DNA from: Pseudomonadota bacterium
GTDB taxonomy: Bacteria > Pseudomonadota > Gammaproteobacteria > Xanthomonadales > Xanthomonadaceae
Direction of reading: 5' to 3'
NCBI GenBank assembly: GCA_018242485.1
Contig: JAFEBV010000043.1
Coordinates: forward strand, 45,487-109,486
DNA length: 64,000 nucleotides
In this document: positions 16,917 through 25,610 of the stretch, one piece after another
Numbering within the stretch: the first letter of the stretch is position 1
How the letters are laid out: each line of letters starts with the position of its first letter
The notes under the pieces: model-generated
What the model was told of the DNA's origin: nothing
The model's database searches: none
The model's input: only the letters and a program-made list of their open reading frames with translations
Program-made: the position numbers and the translations under genes

Positions 16917-18332
16917 TCAGGGGCGATTCGTGCACGCCCCACTGCAAGCATTGACGACTCCTACCTTGTCATAGAGGGCGGGGATGTCCTTGCTCTTGAC
17001 CCTGAACTGGCTTCGTCGTTTGGTGGTCGGGTTGTCCGTGGAGGCATCCTCTATCTTGATGCCGGGGTCGTAATAAACCTTGCCGTCGTGAACGGCCTTC
17101 AGGAAGCGTGTGAAGCTCGCACCTTCACCAATGATGATATCGGTGCCGAATCGGTATTCCAGATTGGGGTTCTTGCGCGGCTGACTCGGCACGAAAGCCG
17201 CATGCGCATGTTTCACCTTCCAGTGATCCATGAGTTTGGTGAATGACCATGCCATCGCCTCATGGCCGTGCTCGTCGATCAGCCTGATGGCTCCTGCCGG
17301 GTCGTATCGCTCGGTGTCTGGATGGAAGCCGTCCAGAATCATCTTCACATGAGTTCGGTTGTGAGCCTCCCGTCCAGCTCGGTAGATGCCACCGAAATTG
17401 AAGCGGTCGTGCCTGCCCTTGGTGTCGGGGTAGCCGTATTGTCGCAGAAAGGACTCCAGCCCCGCATCTACATACACGCCTGCCGTAGGCTCTGGCGTCA
17501 TCAATGTGACGATACTGGAACCTGGCCTGTCGATGTTGGACACATTCCTTGCCTTGATTTCCCAACCCAGGAAGTCGGGCAACGCATAACCGTTGGACTG
17601 GATGCCGAGCAGAGCCTCCAACGTGTTGCCATTGCAATTGGATGCCTGGCAGGAAACGATCTGGCCATGCTTGTCGATGCGCTGTCCCGGCACCCACAGC
17701 TTGTGGTGAATCTCGCAGAGCCGTTGCATGAGTTCCTGAAAGCCGTTGACGATCTGTCCTCCCGCCATGGGGAGCATGTAGAGAACACCGTGCTTGTCAT
17801 CGGCACTGCCGTACGGGTTGTACGGCCCGTCGGCCATGATCGCTTTGGCCGCTGGTGATTCAGGAGGCAAGGTGATACCAAGAATGGCCTTGCCGTGGCC
17901 CAGTCCGAGCACGAGGATGCGTCCTGCTTCCGTCCCTCGCTGCTCCTTTGTCCATAGCGACGAGGGTGCTTCCCGACAGCCTCTCAGGAAGCCGGAGATT
18001 CGCACCTCCGGGTATTGCGGGTAGTAGATCAGTTGTGCGCCCGGGGCTTGATGGGGCTGTCCGTGCTCGTCGATCCACTGGAGTTCGATGGGTGCCCGGT
18101 ACACGGCGGAGGCACCACCTTTCTTCCTGCTGGTGCTGGGGTAAGCTTCCACATCTCCCATCGGTATCTTGCCGAGCTGGGAGAAGTCCTTGGCGATATA
18201 GACTTGGTTCTTGCTGTTGGCGTTCTGAGGCAGAATCTTGAACAGGACTTCAGTGGCTCCGTTGTCTCGCAACAGGGCGAACACTCTGTCCAGTTCGATG
18301 CAAGACAACCAGTCGTTCGTCCCCGCCATCAT
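16917..18332 (-). CDS. MvaI/BcnI-family type II restriction endonuclease
   Basis: This 471-residue protein contains a PD-(D/E)xK nuclease core in LPDFLGWEIKARN, followed by SSIVTLMTPEPTAG and a LRQYGYPDTKGRHDRF segment. That order is characteristic of the monomeric MvaI/BcnI nucleases, which cut CCWGG or CCSGG. The N-terminal 200 residues may form an additional domain with no recognised function. Two adjacent ATG codons follow an AGGGGAG site. The start lies 83 bases inside the upstream vsr gene, so expression is probably coupled. Base composition is lower in GC than the flanking core genes, suggesting horizontal acquisition with the linked methyltransferase and Vsr. Confidence 0.85.
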   Translation of the reverse strand: MMAGTNDWLSCIELDRVFALLRDNGATEVLFKILPQNANSKNQVYIAKDFSQLGKIPMGDVEAYPSTSRKKGGASAVYRAPIELQWIDEHGQPHQAPGAQLIYYPQYPEVRISGFLRGCREAPSSLWTKEQRGTEAGRILVLGLGHGKAILGITLPPESPAAKAIMADGPYNPYGSADDKHGVLYMLPMAGGQIVNGFQELMQRLCEIHHKLWVPGQRIDKHGQIVSCQASNCNGNTLEALLGIQSNGYALPDFLGWEIKARNVSNIDRPGSSIVTLMTPEPTAGVYVDAGLESFLRQYGYPDTKGRHDRFNFGGIYRAGREAHNRTHVKMILDGFHPDTERYDPAGAIRLIDEHGHEAMAWSFTKLMDHWKVKHAHAAFVPSQPRKNPNLEYRFGTDIIIGEGASFTRFLKAVHDGKVYYDPGIKIEDASTDNPTTKRRSQFRVKSKDIPALYDKVGVVNACSGACTNRP

Positions 18333-18729
18333 CGCTCCCCTTGATATCGGCCACCAGATTCTTCAGGCTCGGGTCGCCGATCTCGCATTCCCAGAGAACC
18401 AACACTCGCCAACACTGCTCGGCGAGTTGCTGTCTGACTCCAGCATCCCGTGCAGTATTGGCTTCGAATTTCTTCTGCCAGAAGGCGGTTCGGGTACTCG
18501 GCGTTGCGGTGAAACGACATCCGTGCCGGTGCCAGAAGCAGCCATGCACGAACACCACCGTACGGTACTTGGGGAATGCAAGATCGGGCTTGCCAGGCAA
18601 CCTGGCGTGAAGCCGGAAGCGCAGTCCCGCTCGGTGCAGAAAGCGGCGCACGATCAGTTCCGGCTTGGTGTCCTTGCCGCGTATGCCAGACATCATCCGG
18701 CTTCGTGTGGACTTGTCCACTACATCCAC
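18250..18729 (-). CDS. vsr: very short patch repair endonuclease Vsr
   Basis: The 159-residue product has the Vsr N-terminus KSTRSRMMSGIRGKDTKPE, the catalytic region GKPDLAFPKYRTVVFV and the metal and structural motif HGCFWHRHGC. Vsr nicks 5' of T in T:G mismatches that arise when 5-methylcytosine deaminates, so it protects sites methylated by the adjacent C5 methyltransferase. The start appears to be GTG three bases after the methyltransferase stop. The C-terminal tail (about 25 residues, RLVVLHRTGQSVRPVARQ) runs into the restriction gene and is longer than usual. Confidence 0.93.
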   Translation of the reverse strand: MDVVDKSTRSRMMSGIRGKDTKPELIVRRFLHRAGLRFRLHARLPGKPDLAFPKYRTVVFVHGCFWHRHGCRFTATPSTRTAFWQKKFEANTARDAGVRQQLAEQCWRVLVLWECEIGDPSLKNLVADIKGSDDGGDERLVVLHRTGQSVRPVARQRSH

Positions 18730-18732
18730 GGG

Positions 18733-19977
18733 TCATGCGGCCAAAAGTGATTTCTGCTTCGCCAACTCCGGGTCGATCAGTTCAACAATACGAGGCTTCA
18801 TGATTCGAGCGACTTCGCGCATCACCGGCATCACTACGCTGTTTCCGAATTGCTTGTACGCCTGCGTATCGCTCACTGGAATCACGAAACTGTCTGGGAA
18901 GCCCATCAACCGGGCGCATTCGCGCGGCGTGAGCCGGCGCGGACGCTTGCGTGTGCCTTGCGAGATGAGGATCTCTGAGCCGTCCTTGTAGTAACGAGCA
19001 GACAATGTGCGTGCGATGCCGCTTCCGTTGACGAGCCCGAAACCGAAGCCATTTCCGGCCGCTCTATGTTTGGCTGCGTAGTCCTGAAGGTATTGCCACA
19101 AATGCGCGGTGAGCGTGTACTTCGGATTGACCTTGCCTTTGGAGCCGTTGGTGTACGGTGGCTCGATGAGTTCATTCCCGTTTTCGGGATGCAGAATGCT
19201 CGCAAGCCGTGGCCCCGTCTTCGGCAGGCACAGGTCGTCCCAAGAAAAATCGTTGGTCTCACGGAAACCGACGATCAGGATGCGCTCACGATGCTGTGGG
19301 ACGAAACATTGCCCATCGATCACCTTCCAGTGGATGTGGTAACCAAGATCGTCCTGGAGCACTCGCCTGATTACCCGGAAAGTGTTGCCCTTGTCGTGGC
19401 CGACCAGGTTCTTGACGTTCTCTAGTAGAAACGCTTTCGGCTGCTTCTCCTTGATGATGCGAGCGACGTCGAAGAACAGGGTGCCTTGCGTCTCGTCGGC
19501 AAATCCGTGCTTGCGACCCAGTGCGTTTTTCTTGGAGACGCCGGCGATGCTGAAAGGCTGGCATGGAAATCCCGCAAGCAGCAGATCATGTGCAGGAATG
19601 TCGCACTCGTCGACGGCGGTAATGTCGCCCACGAAGGCATGAGTGGATTCCTGGAAATTCGCGAGATAAGTCCTTGTCGCGTACGGATTCCATTCGCTGG
19701 TGAACACACAACGTCCGCCGTGCGCTTCGAACCCCATGCGGATGCCGCCGATTCCGGCGAACAGGTCGATAAAAGTAAAAGCCGCATCTTCATTAACCGG
19801 AATGGTGGCGAGCGGAAGCAATCGTTGCCTGATTGCATCCGCAAGATATGGCGGCGGATCGGTTTCGCCCACTTCCCAGCGTCGCAGTGTGCGCACATCG
19901 ACGCCAAGCGTTCGCGCAACCTCACGCTGGTTGTAACGGCCACGCAAGCCGGCCAGCAGATGTCGCACGTTTTCCAT
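18733..19977 (-). CDS. dcm: DNA (cytosine-5-)-methyltransferase with N-terminal HTH
   Basis: All major C5-methyltransferase motifs are present: motif I FIDLFAGIGGIRMGF near residue 70, the PCQ nucleophile (Cys139) in AGFPCQPFSIAG, ENV in FLLENVKNLVGHDKG, QHRERI in VPQHRERILIVGF, and the C-terminal motif X FGNSVVMPVM. The N-terminal 50 residues form a likely helix-turn-helix (NQREVARTLGVDVRTLRRWE), comparable to the regulatory extension of M.EcoRII/Dcm-type enzymes. Similarity of the FFDVARIIKEKQPKAFLL stretch to Dcm suggests CCWGG methylation, but the target-recognition region cannot be read with certainty. The gene is first of the apparent methyltransferase-vsr-nuclease operon; the HTH may regulate the promoter. 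Confidence 0.93.
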   Translation of the reverse strand: MENVRHLLAGLRGRYNQREVARTLGVDVRTLRRWEVGETDPPPYLADAIRQRLLPLATIPVNEDAAFTFIDLFAGIGGIRMGFEAHGGRCVFTSEWNPYATRTYLANFQESTHAFVGDITAVDECDIPAHDLLLAGFPCQPFSIAGVSKKNALGRKHGFADETQGTLFFDVARIIKEKQPKAFLLENVKNLVGHDKGNTFRVIRRVLQDDLGYHIHWKVIDGQCFVPQHRERILIVGFRETNDFSWDDLCLPKTGPRLASILHPENGNELIEPPYTNGSKGKVNPKYTLTAHLWQYLQDYAAKHRAAGNGFGFGLVNGSGIARTLSARYYKDGSEILISQGTRKRPRRLTPRECARLMGFPDSFVIPVSDTQAYKQFGNSVVMPVMREVARIMKPRIVELIDPELAKQKSLLAA

Positions 19978-20141
19978 CGGGAAGCTCTCTGGGTAAAGCA
20001 GCGGTCAATATGTCCGCTTTTTGTCCCCACTTCAAGCCCGGTGCCTTTCCCAGCCATCCACTGTCATTTGCGCCGAAAGCCAATTCCCCGTGAAGCGAAG
20101 GCAAGATCGATATGCTCGCGGCAGCAACCGCCTCTGCTCCG

Positions 20142-22535
20142 TCACTCGCCGGCGGCAGACGCGCCTTCGCGCAGGCGGCCCAGCACTTGGTGCATCGCCT
20201 GATCGAAGGCGGTGTCGGCCACGCGCAGGCGCAGCTTGCCCTGCTTCATCAGCGCCGCCAGTTCCTCGGCGGAGGCCACATGCATGCGCGCGCCGCGCTT
20301 GTTGACGAACAGCATGCGGGCGGAGATCGGGCTGATCCACGACAGCTTGCCGGGCTGCGCGCGGTCGTCGTCGCCGACGAACTCCACCCAGCTGCCGACG
20401 GTGAGTTGGCGCAGGCGCACCACGTCGGCCGGATCCGCGTCCAGTGCCGGCGCAGGCTCGGCTTGCGGCAGCGGTCGCGCGGTCGCCGGATGCGGGCGGG
20501 CGGATTCACCGTGCGCCACCTCGGCTGCGGAGGCGACTGCCGGCGCGGCGGACTTGGGTTCCGGCAGTTCCGCGGAGTCGGCGGGCGCAAGCGCGACCGG
20601 CGCAGCGGCCTTGGCTTTCGGCGGCGGCTGCATCAGATGCTGGGCGATGCCGCGCGCGCACTCGGCGGCGGCCTCGCCGGCCAATCCCGAGCTGGACAGC
20701 ATCGCCAGCAAGCCCGGCTGCAGCGACTCGGTTTCCGCCACCGAGGTCAGGCCGCCGGTGTGGAAAGCCACGTCGGCCAAAGCAAGCAGATGGTCGAGGG
20801 TCTTGAGCGCCAGCGCGCAGCCATCGCCGTCCTCGCCTTCGCGCAGGAACAGCACCGCGTAATGGTGCGCCCAATAGCGGCGCAGATCCTCCAGCGCCAG
20901 CGGCGCGATGCTGCGCTCGCCGATCCGCCGGGTCAGCAGGGATTCGGCGCGCAGGCGCGCTTCTTCCAGTCGTTCCTTGCCGCGTTGCGCCTCGGCGACG
21001 CGGCGCTCGGCCAGATCCGCGCGGCGTCGGTACTGGTCGATGAAGGTGCGCAGCTCCTGTTCGAGCATCTCGAAGATCGCGATGTCCTCGTTGAACTCGG
21101 TCACCAGCCGCTCCACCGAACTGCCCACGCGCTCGAGCAATTCGCGCTCGTGCGGGCCTTCGCCGTGGTTGCCCTCGCAGGCCTCGGCGATGGCGTTGAG
21201 CAGGCGCCGCGCCGGGTGCTGCTTGTGCAGGAACAGGCGGCGATCGAGCAGGGCCACCTTGATGTAGGGCACCAGCAGGCGCGCGATCTGGTCACGCACG
21301 TCGGATTTGATGTCGCGCTCGTCGAGGAACACCTCGAACATCATCCCGACCACGTCGATCGCGTCTTCCTCGGCATCGCCCAGGCGCGCATCGCCCTTGC
21401 TGATGCCCAGCGCCGCCGCGCCGGTGAGCAGCTCGCGTTTGAGCTGCTGCGCCAGCGAATGGTCGCTGCCCTTGAGCGCGGATTTCAGGCCGTCGGGCAA
21501 ATCGGTCTGGAACAACGACAGCACGGAGAGCATGTCGTGCGAGGTCAGCTTCGGTTGCTCGATCTCCGGCAGCGCCTGCATGCCCATCGACGGCGGCATG
21601 CCGCGCAGTCCCGCCACGCCAGCTCCGCGCTGCGCCAAGCCGGGCGCGCCCGGCTGACCACCGCCGGGCTGCTGCACCTTGCGCCAGATTTGCAGGAGCT
21701 CCTGCAGGTTGCCCATCAGGTTGTCGTCGGGCGCCTGATTGGCGTCGTAGGCCGGCTCTTGCGCACGTTCGCGCGAAGGCACCTGATCGAGATGGAAATC
21801 CGGCTGCAAGGCGCGCGGCAGGCTTGGCTCGGATCGCGCCGGCATGCGCGGCACCACGCCCTGGATCTGCCCTGCCTCCGACAGCACGCGCAGGCATTCC
21901 GGATACAGGGTTTCCAGCGCCTGCATCAATTCGCGCTCGTACAGTTTGAACAGCACCAGCTTGACCTCGGTGGTGGCCGAGAACGCGCCGCTGGCGATGC
22001 GAAAGGCATTGGTGAACCGCTCCGGCGCGATCGGGCCGCGTGCGGGGTCGTAGTTCGGGCAGGTGGTGACTGCCATCTTGGTGAAACCGCGCAAAATGGG
22101 TTCCAGCACCAATTTGAAACGCCGATGCAGGGTGCTGGCGCTCTGGTCGGCCGCCAATTGTTCTTCCAGTTCCTCCTGCGCGACGAGGCTCATCTCGCCG
22201 GCACGCGGCGGCGGCGGCGGCGGCGCCATGGCATCGGGGCGCAGGAACTCGTCAAAGCCGGCCTGGATCTCGTTGCGGAACAGCGCTTCGATTTGCCGGC
22301 GTTCGCGGCGCACCTCACGCATCGCGTCGAAATAGCTTTCGCGGGCGCTGTTGTTGCGGGCGTTCTGGGCGAGGTCGAACATCGAATCGTCGGCCTTGCT
22401 CAAGGCCTCGCCGCAGGCCAGCTCCAGCCGCGGCAGCACCATCTGGCGCAGGCGCTCGAGCACGGCCTGCACGGCGCGCGAGCCCGCCGCCGGCGATGCG
22501 CCGGAACCTTGCTGGAATGGATGGTAGGGCGACAT
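20142..22535 (-). CDS. DUF1631 family protein
   Basis: The 797-residue product matches the DUF1631 family, often mislabelled thymidine phosphorylase. Recognisable parts are the N-terminal RLELACGEALSKADDSMFDLA segment (helical), the central SVERLVTEFNEDIAIFEML region with a coiled-coil ERRVAEAQRGKERLEEARL, and a C-terminal module VGSWVEFVGDDDRAQPGKL that resembles a PilZ-like beta barrel. A proline- and alanine-rich linker joins the last two. The ATG at MSPYHPFQQ was preferred because upstream residues look non-coding. It is divergent from the nitroreductase gene. If the C-terminal domain is PilZ-like it might bind cyclic di-GMP; that is inference only. Confidence 0.82.
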   Translation of the reverse strand: MSPYHPFQQGSGASPAAGSRAVQAVLERLRQMVLPRLELACGEALSKADDSMFDLAQNARNNSARESYFDAMREVRRERRQIEALFRNEIQAGFDEFLRPDAMAPPPPPPRAGEMSLVAQEELEEQLAADQSASTLHRRFKLVLEPILRGFTKMAVTTCPNYDPARGPIAPERFTNAFRIASGAFSATTEVKLVLFKLYERELMQALETLYPECLRVLSEAGQIQGVVPRMPARSEPSLPRALQPDFHLDQVPSRERAQEPAYDANQAPDDNLMGNLQELLQIWRKVQQPGGGQPGAPGLAQRGAGVAGLRGMPPSMGMQALPEIEQPKLTSHDMLSVLSLFQTDLPDGLKSALKGSDHSLAQQLKRELLTGAAALGISKGDARLGDAEEDAIDVVGMMFEVFLDERDIKSDVRDQIARLLVPYIKVALLDRRLFLHKQHPARRLLNAIAEACEGNHGEGPHERELLERVGSSVERLVTEFNEDIAIFEMLEQELRTFIDQYRRRADLAERRVAEAQRGKERLEEARLRAESLLTRRIGERSIAPLALEDLRRYWAHHYAVLFLREGEDGDGCALALKTLDHLLALADVAFHTGGLTSVAETESLQPGLLAMLSSSGLAGEAAAECARGIAQHLMQPPPKAKAAAPVALAPADSAELPEPKSAAPAVASAAEVAHGESARPHPATARPLPQAEPAPALDADPADVVRLRQLTVGSWVEFVGDDDRAQPGKLSWISPISARMLFVNKRGARMHVASAEELAALMKQGKLRLRVADTAFDQAMHQVLGRLREGASAAGE

Positions 22536-22722
22536 GGCAGCGTTGGGATGGGCGTTGGTTATGATGGCGGCAAACCGAAGCGAAGGCATTCCATGCGCTG
22601 TGCGGATGTCCACGAGCGGACTTCCTCACGCTCCACGAGGATGCCAAAGCTGCGCGGATCGAACCGTGACCCCCGGCACGCTTCGCGGTCATCATCCTCA
22701 TGCCCTATCCGAAGTCAAGCCG

Positions 22723-23292
22723 ATGGATCCCCTGGAACCCCTGCTGAACCGCCATTCCACGCCCTGCCGCCAGCTCGGCGACCCCGGCCCGGACGACGCC
22801 CAGTTGCGGCAGATGCTGGCAGCGGCGGTGCATGTGCCCGACCACGGCCGGCTGACGCCGTGGCGCTTCCTGCGCATCGCCGGCACCGCCCGCCACGCGC
22901 TCGGCGAGGCGCTGGTGGCCCGCATGCTGGAACGCGACAGCACGGTTTCCGCCGACAAGCTCGCCAAGGAGCGTTCGCGCTTCGCGCACGCGCCGTGCAT
23001 CATCGCGGTGATCGCGCACCTCACCCCCGGGCACAAGGTGCCCGAGTCCGAACAGATCCAGTCCGGCAGTTGCGCCTGTTTTTCCCTGCTGCTGGCCGCG
23101 CACGCGCTGGGCTTCGGCGCGCAATGGCTGACCGGCTGGGCGGCCTACGACCCGGCGATTCTGGCGCTGCTGGGCTTGCGCGAGCACGAATCGATCGCTG
23201 GCTTCATCCACATCGGCACGATCCACGCCGCCCAGCCGCCGCGCGAGCGCCCCGATCCCGCCGTGCTGTTGACCGACTGGCAGCTCCCGTGA
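22723..23292 (+). CDS. nitroreductase-family oxidoreductase
   Basis: This 189-residue protein has the FMN-dependent nitroreductase fold signature: an N-terminal PCRQLGDPGPDDAQLRQML helix, DHGRLTPWRFLRI with arginine for FMN phosphate contact, and a C-terminal LGFGAQWLTGWAAYDP segment typical of the compact YdjA-like branch. Members use NAD(P)H to reduce quinones or nitro compounds. Its stop overlaps the GTG of the next gene (GTGA), so the two genes form an operon. The physiological substrate is unknown. Confidence 0.85.
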   Translation: MDPLEPLLNRHSTPCRQLGDPGPDDAQLRQMLAAAVHVPDHGRLTPWRFLRIAGTARHALGEALVARMLERDSTVSADKLAKERSRFAHAPCIIAVIAHLTPGHKVPESEQIQSGSCACFSLLLAAHALGFGAQWLTGWAAYDPAILALLGLREHESIAGFIHIGTIHAAQPPRERPDPAVLLTDWQLP

Positions 23293-24194
23293 GCGCCACG
23301 TCTGCATCCGCGCCTGCGGCGTATCTGGTCGATGCCAGCATGTATGTGTTTCGCGCCTGGCATTCGCTCCCGCCGGATCTGCTCGACGCCGACGGCTGCC
23401 CGGTCAACGCCGTGCACGGATTCACCCGCTTCCTGCTGGAATTGCTCGAGCGCCGCCAGCCGCAGCACATCGTGGTCGCCTTCGACGCCGCGCTGGCGTC
23501 CTCGTTCCGCAACGACCTGTACCCGCCCTACAAGGCCAACCGCGAACCGGCCCCGGACGAGCTCAAGCGCCAATTTGCGCACTGCGCGGCGCTGAGCGAA
23601 GCGCTGGGCTTGCGCGTGCTGGTACACAATCGCTACGAGGCCGATGACCTGATCGGCAGTGCCCTGCAACGATTGCGCGCGCACGGGCTGCGCGGAGTGA
23701 TCGTGTCGGCCGACAAGGATCTGTCGCAATTGCTGTGCGGCGACGACGAGCAATGGGACTACGCCCGCGACCAGCGCTGGAATGCGGCCGGGGTGAAGGC
23801 GCGCTACGGCGTGCACGCGCACCAGATCGCCGATTACCTCGGCCTGTGCGGCGACGCGGTGGACAACATCCCCGGCGTGCCGGGCATCGGCGCCAAGACC
23901 GCCGCGACCCTGCTCGGCCATTTCGGCAGCCTCGATGACCTGCTCGCCCGCCATGCCGAGATTCCCTACCTGCGCCTGCGCGGCGCGGCGATGCACGCCC
24001 GCCGCCTGCACGAGCACCGCGCGCTGGCGTTGCTGTGCCGGCAACTGGCGACGATTGCCGTGGATGCGCCCTTGCCGGAGGATTTCAGCGACGCGCGGCG
24101 CGGTGCGCAGGATGCGTCCGCGCTGGGCGCGTTGCTTGATCGTCTGCGGATCGGCCCGATGACCCGGCGACGGATCGCCGCGGTGGCGATCTGA
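23289..24194 (+). CDS. 5'-3' exonuclease / flap endonuclease (ExoIX-like)
   Basis: The GTG start overlaps the nitroreductase stop, giving a 301-residue product. It contains the N-terminal polymerase I-type 5' nuclease domain: AYLVDASMYVFRAWH, HIVVAFDAALASSFRNDLYP and YEADDLIGS with acidic metal ligands, then VSADKDLSQLL. The helix-hairpin-helix segment GDAVDNIPGVPGIGAKTAATLLGHF binds DNA. Length and domain composition match stand-alone homologues of the PolA 5' nuclease (Xni/ExoIX), which act on flap structures. It lacks a polymerase domain. Confidence 0.9.
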   Translation: MSATSASAPAAYLVDASMYVFRAWHSLPPDLLDADGCPVNAVHGFTRFLLELLERRQPQHIVVAFDAALASSFRNDLYPPYKANREPAPDELKRQFAHCAALSEALGLRVLVHNRYEADDLIGSALQRLRAHGLRGVIVSADKDLSQLLCGDDEQWDYARDQRWNAAGVKARYGVHAHQIADYLGLCGDAVDNIPGVPGIGAKTAATLLGHFGSLDDLLARHAEIPYLRLRGAAMHARRLHEHRALALLCRQLATIAVDAPLPEDFSDARRGAQDASALGALLDRLRIGPMTRRRIAAVAI

Positions 24195-24306
24195 TGCGCC
24201 CGCCATTGCGTCATCGGCACGATCATGACCACCATCGAACCTTCCCTCATCGACTGCACGCCACGCCGGCGATGCCTCCCATCCGCCCATCCACGGTGAA
24301 CCTGCG

Positions 24307-24864
24307 ATGATCGATGCCGATGCCAATGCGCCCGTGCGCGTGGGTTACGAAGGCCGCTTCCTGCGCCTGTGCGTGCGCGGGCGCTGGGAATACGTCGAAC
24401 GCACCCATGCCGGCGGGATGGCGACGATCATCCTCGCGCTCACGCCCGACCGGCGCATCCTGTTCGTCGAGCAATTTCGCGTGCCGCTGGGCAAGACCAC
24501 CATCGAGTTTCCGGCCGGGCTGGTCGGCGACATCGACGCCAGCGAATCGCTGGAACTGTCGGCGGCGCGCGAACTGGAAGAGGAAACCGGCTGGCGACCG
24601 GCGCGCTGCGAGGTGCTGCTGATCGGCCCGACTTCCTCGGGCCTGACCAACGAGCGCGTGGCCTTCGTGCGCGCCAGCGGCCTGACCCGCGTCGGTGCCG
24701 GCGGCGGCGATGCGACCGAATCCATCATCGTGCACGCCGTCCCGCACGACGAAGCGCCGCGCTGGCTGGCGCGCAAGCTGGCGGAAGGTCGCGAACTGGA
24801 TCTGAAGCTATGGGCCGGGCTGTGGCTGCTCGAGCGGAATCTGGATGGATCGCAAATTCAGTAA
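24307..24864 (+). CDS. NUDIX hydrolase (ADP-ribose pyrophosphatase-like)
   Basis: The 185-residue protein has a complete Nudix box: a glycine in AGLVGDIDA, then AARELEEETGW with the catalytic REXXEE core. The preceding FVEQFRVPLGKTTIEFPAGL matches the ADP-ribose pyrophosphatase branch (E-F-P-A-G). It probably hydrolyses ADP-ribose or another nucleoside diphosphate derivative in the cytoplasm, with magnesium. It follows the exonuclease gene by 110 bases and may be a separate unit. Confidence 0.88.
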   Translation: MIDADANAPVRVGYEGRFLRLCVRGRWEYVERTHAGGMATIILALTPDRRILFVEQFRVPLGKTTIEFPAGLVGDIDASESLELSAARELEEETGWRPARCEVLLIGPTSSGLTNERVAFVRASGLTRVGAGGGDATESIIVHAVPHDEAPRWLARKLAEGRELDLKLWAGLWLLERNLDGSQIQ

Positions 24865-24874
24865 CTGCTGCGGA

Positions 24875-25381
24875 TCATTCGATAACTCTCAAACGCACTC
24901 TAGCCGCTTCGGACAAAACGAATTCAAGCATTGCCTCGTCCTTGCGCAAAAAGTAAGCGAGATTGTCAGGCGTGTATCGAATCGTACTCCTATCGGCATT
25001 TTTTGCTCCTTCCCAATCGGTGACATAACAACGCGCGGTTACTTCAGGAAGGTGAGTCATCACGAATTCTTGCATCGCACTTGGATGTATGTTGTCCGAC
25101 CCAACACTCATCAGATAAGTCTGCGAAATCTTGCTGCGAAGCACTTCGGACAACCCCCGAATTTTGAGCCGAAATGTCAATCCAGCACCTGCGTATGTCA
25201 CCCACTCTGTCGGCATGCGATCAAGTTGTGACAGGATGGCCTTGTCTGTTATGTCAGGGCCAGCTTGAATCGCCTGCATCCTAGTTTGGACAGTTGCCGT
25301 CGTCCCGCCAAGCATGCGCAGAATACGAAGAATCAAATAAATCAAGAACGCAACACTGATGGCTACGGATAAAAAGGCCAC
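24875..25381 (-). CDS. hypothetical membrane-anchored protein in AT-rich segment
   Basis: A GTG preceded by a perfect GAGGAG site at six-base spacing is the best start, giving 168 residues that begin MAFLSVAISVAFLIYLILRIL, a single N-terminal membrane anchor. The soluble part is charged (TARCYVTDWEGAKNADRSTI) and has no recognised domain. The GC content is clearly below that of neighbouring genes, and it sits between core genes nudix and aroC, so it is probably an acquired gene. It converges on the NUDIX gene. Confidence 0.6.
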   Translation of the reverse strand: MAFLSVAISVAFLIYLILRILRMLGGTTATVQTRMQAIQAGPDITDKAILSQLDRMPTEWVTYAGAGLTFRLKIRGLSEVLRSKISQTYLMSVGSDNIHPSAMQEFVMTHLPEVTARCYVTDWEGAKNADRSTIRYTPDNLAYFLRKDEAMLEFVLSEAARVRLRVIE

Positions 25382-25610
25382 TATGTGCTCCTCGCTTCTA
25401 GTCAAGTTGCCCTAATAGCCTGTCATATGATCACTTCCGTCACACGCCCCCCCGCGCATCGACGTTTCCCGACTCGAAGGCCAATTGACCCCAATCAGGT
25501 TCCATCATCTCCACGTCAGAAACCCTACTCTTGTTCTGTCCGCTTGACGGGTGGCTTACGTCTGGGCCTCGCATTCGAGCCTGTTATCGAAAAACATCAC
25601 GGTTACGCAT

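Noticed and set aside
20112..23288. Long plus-strand frame in phase with the exonuclease gene
   Set aside because: Only the portion from the GTG after the nitroreductase gene shows family motifs; the rest is antisense to DUF1631.
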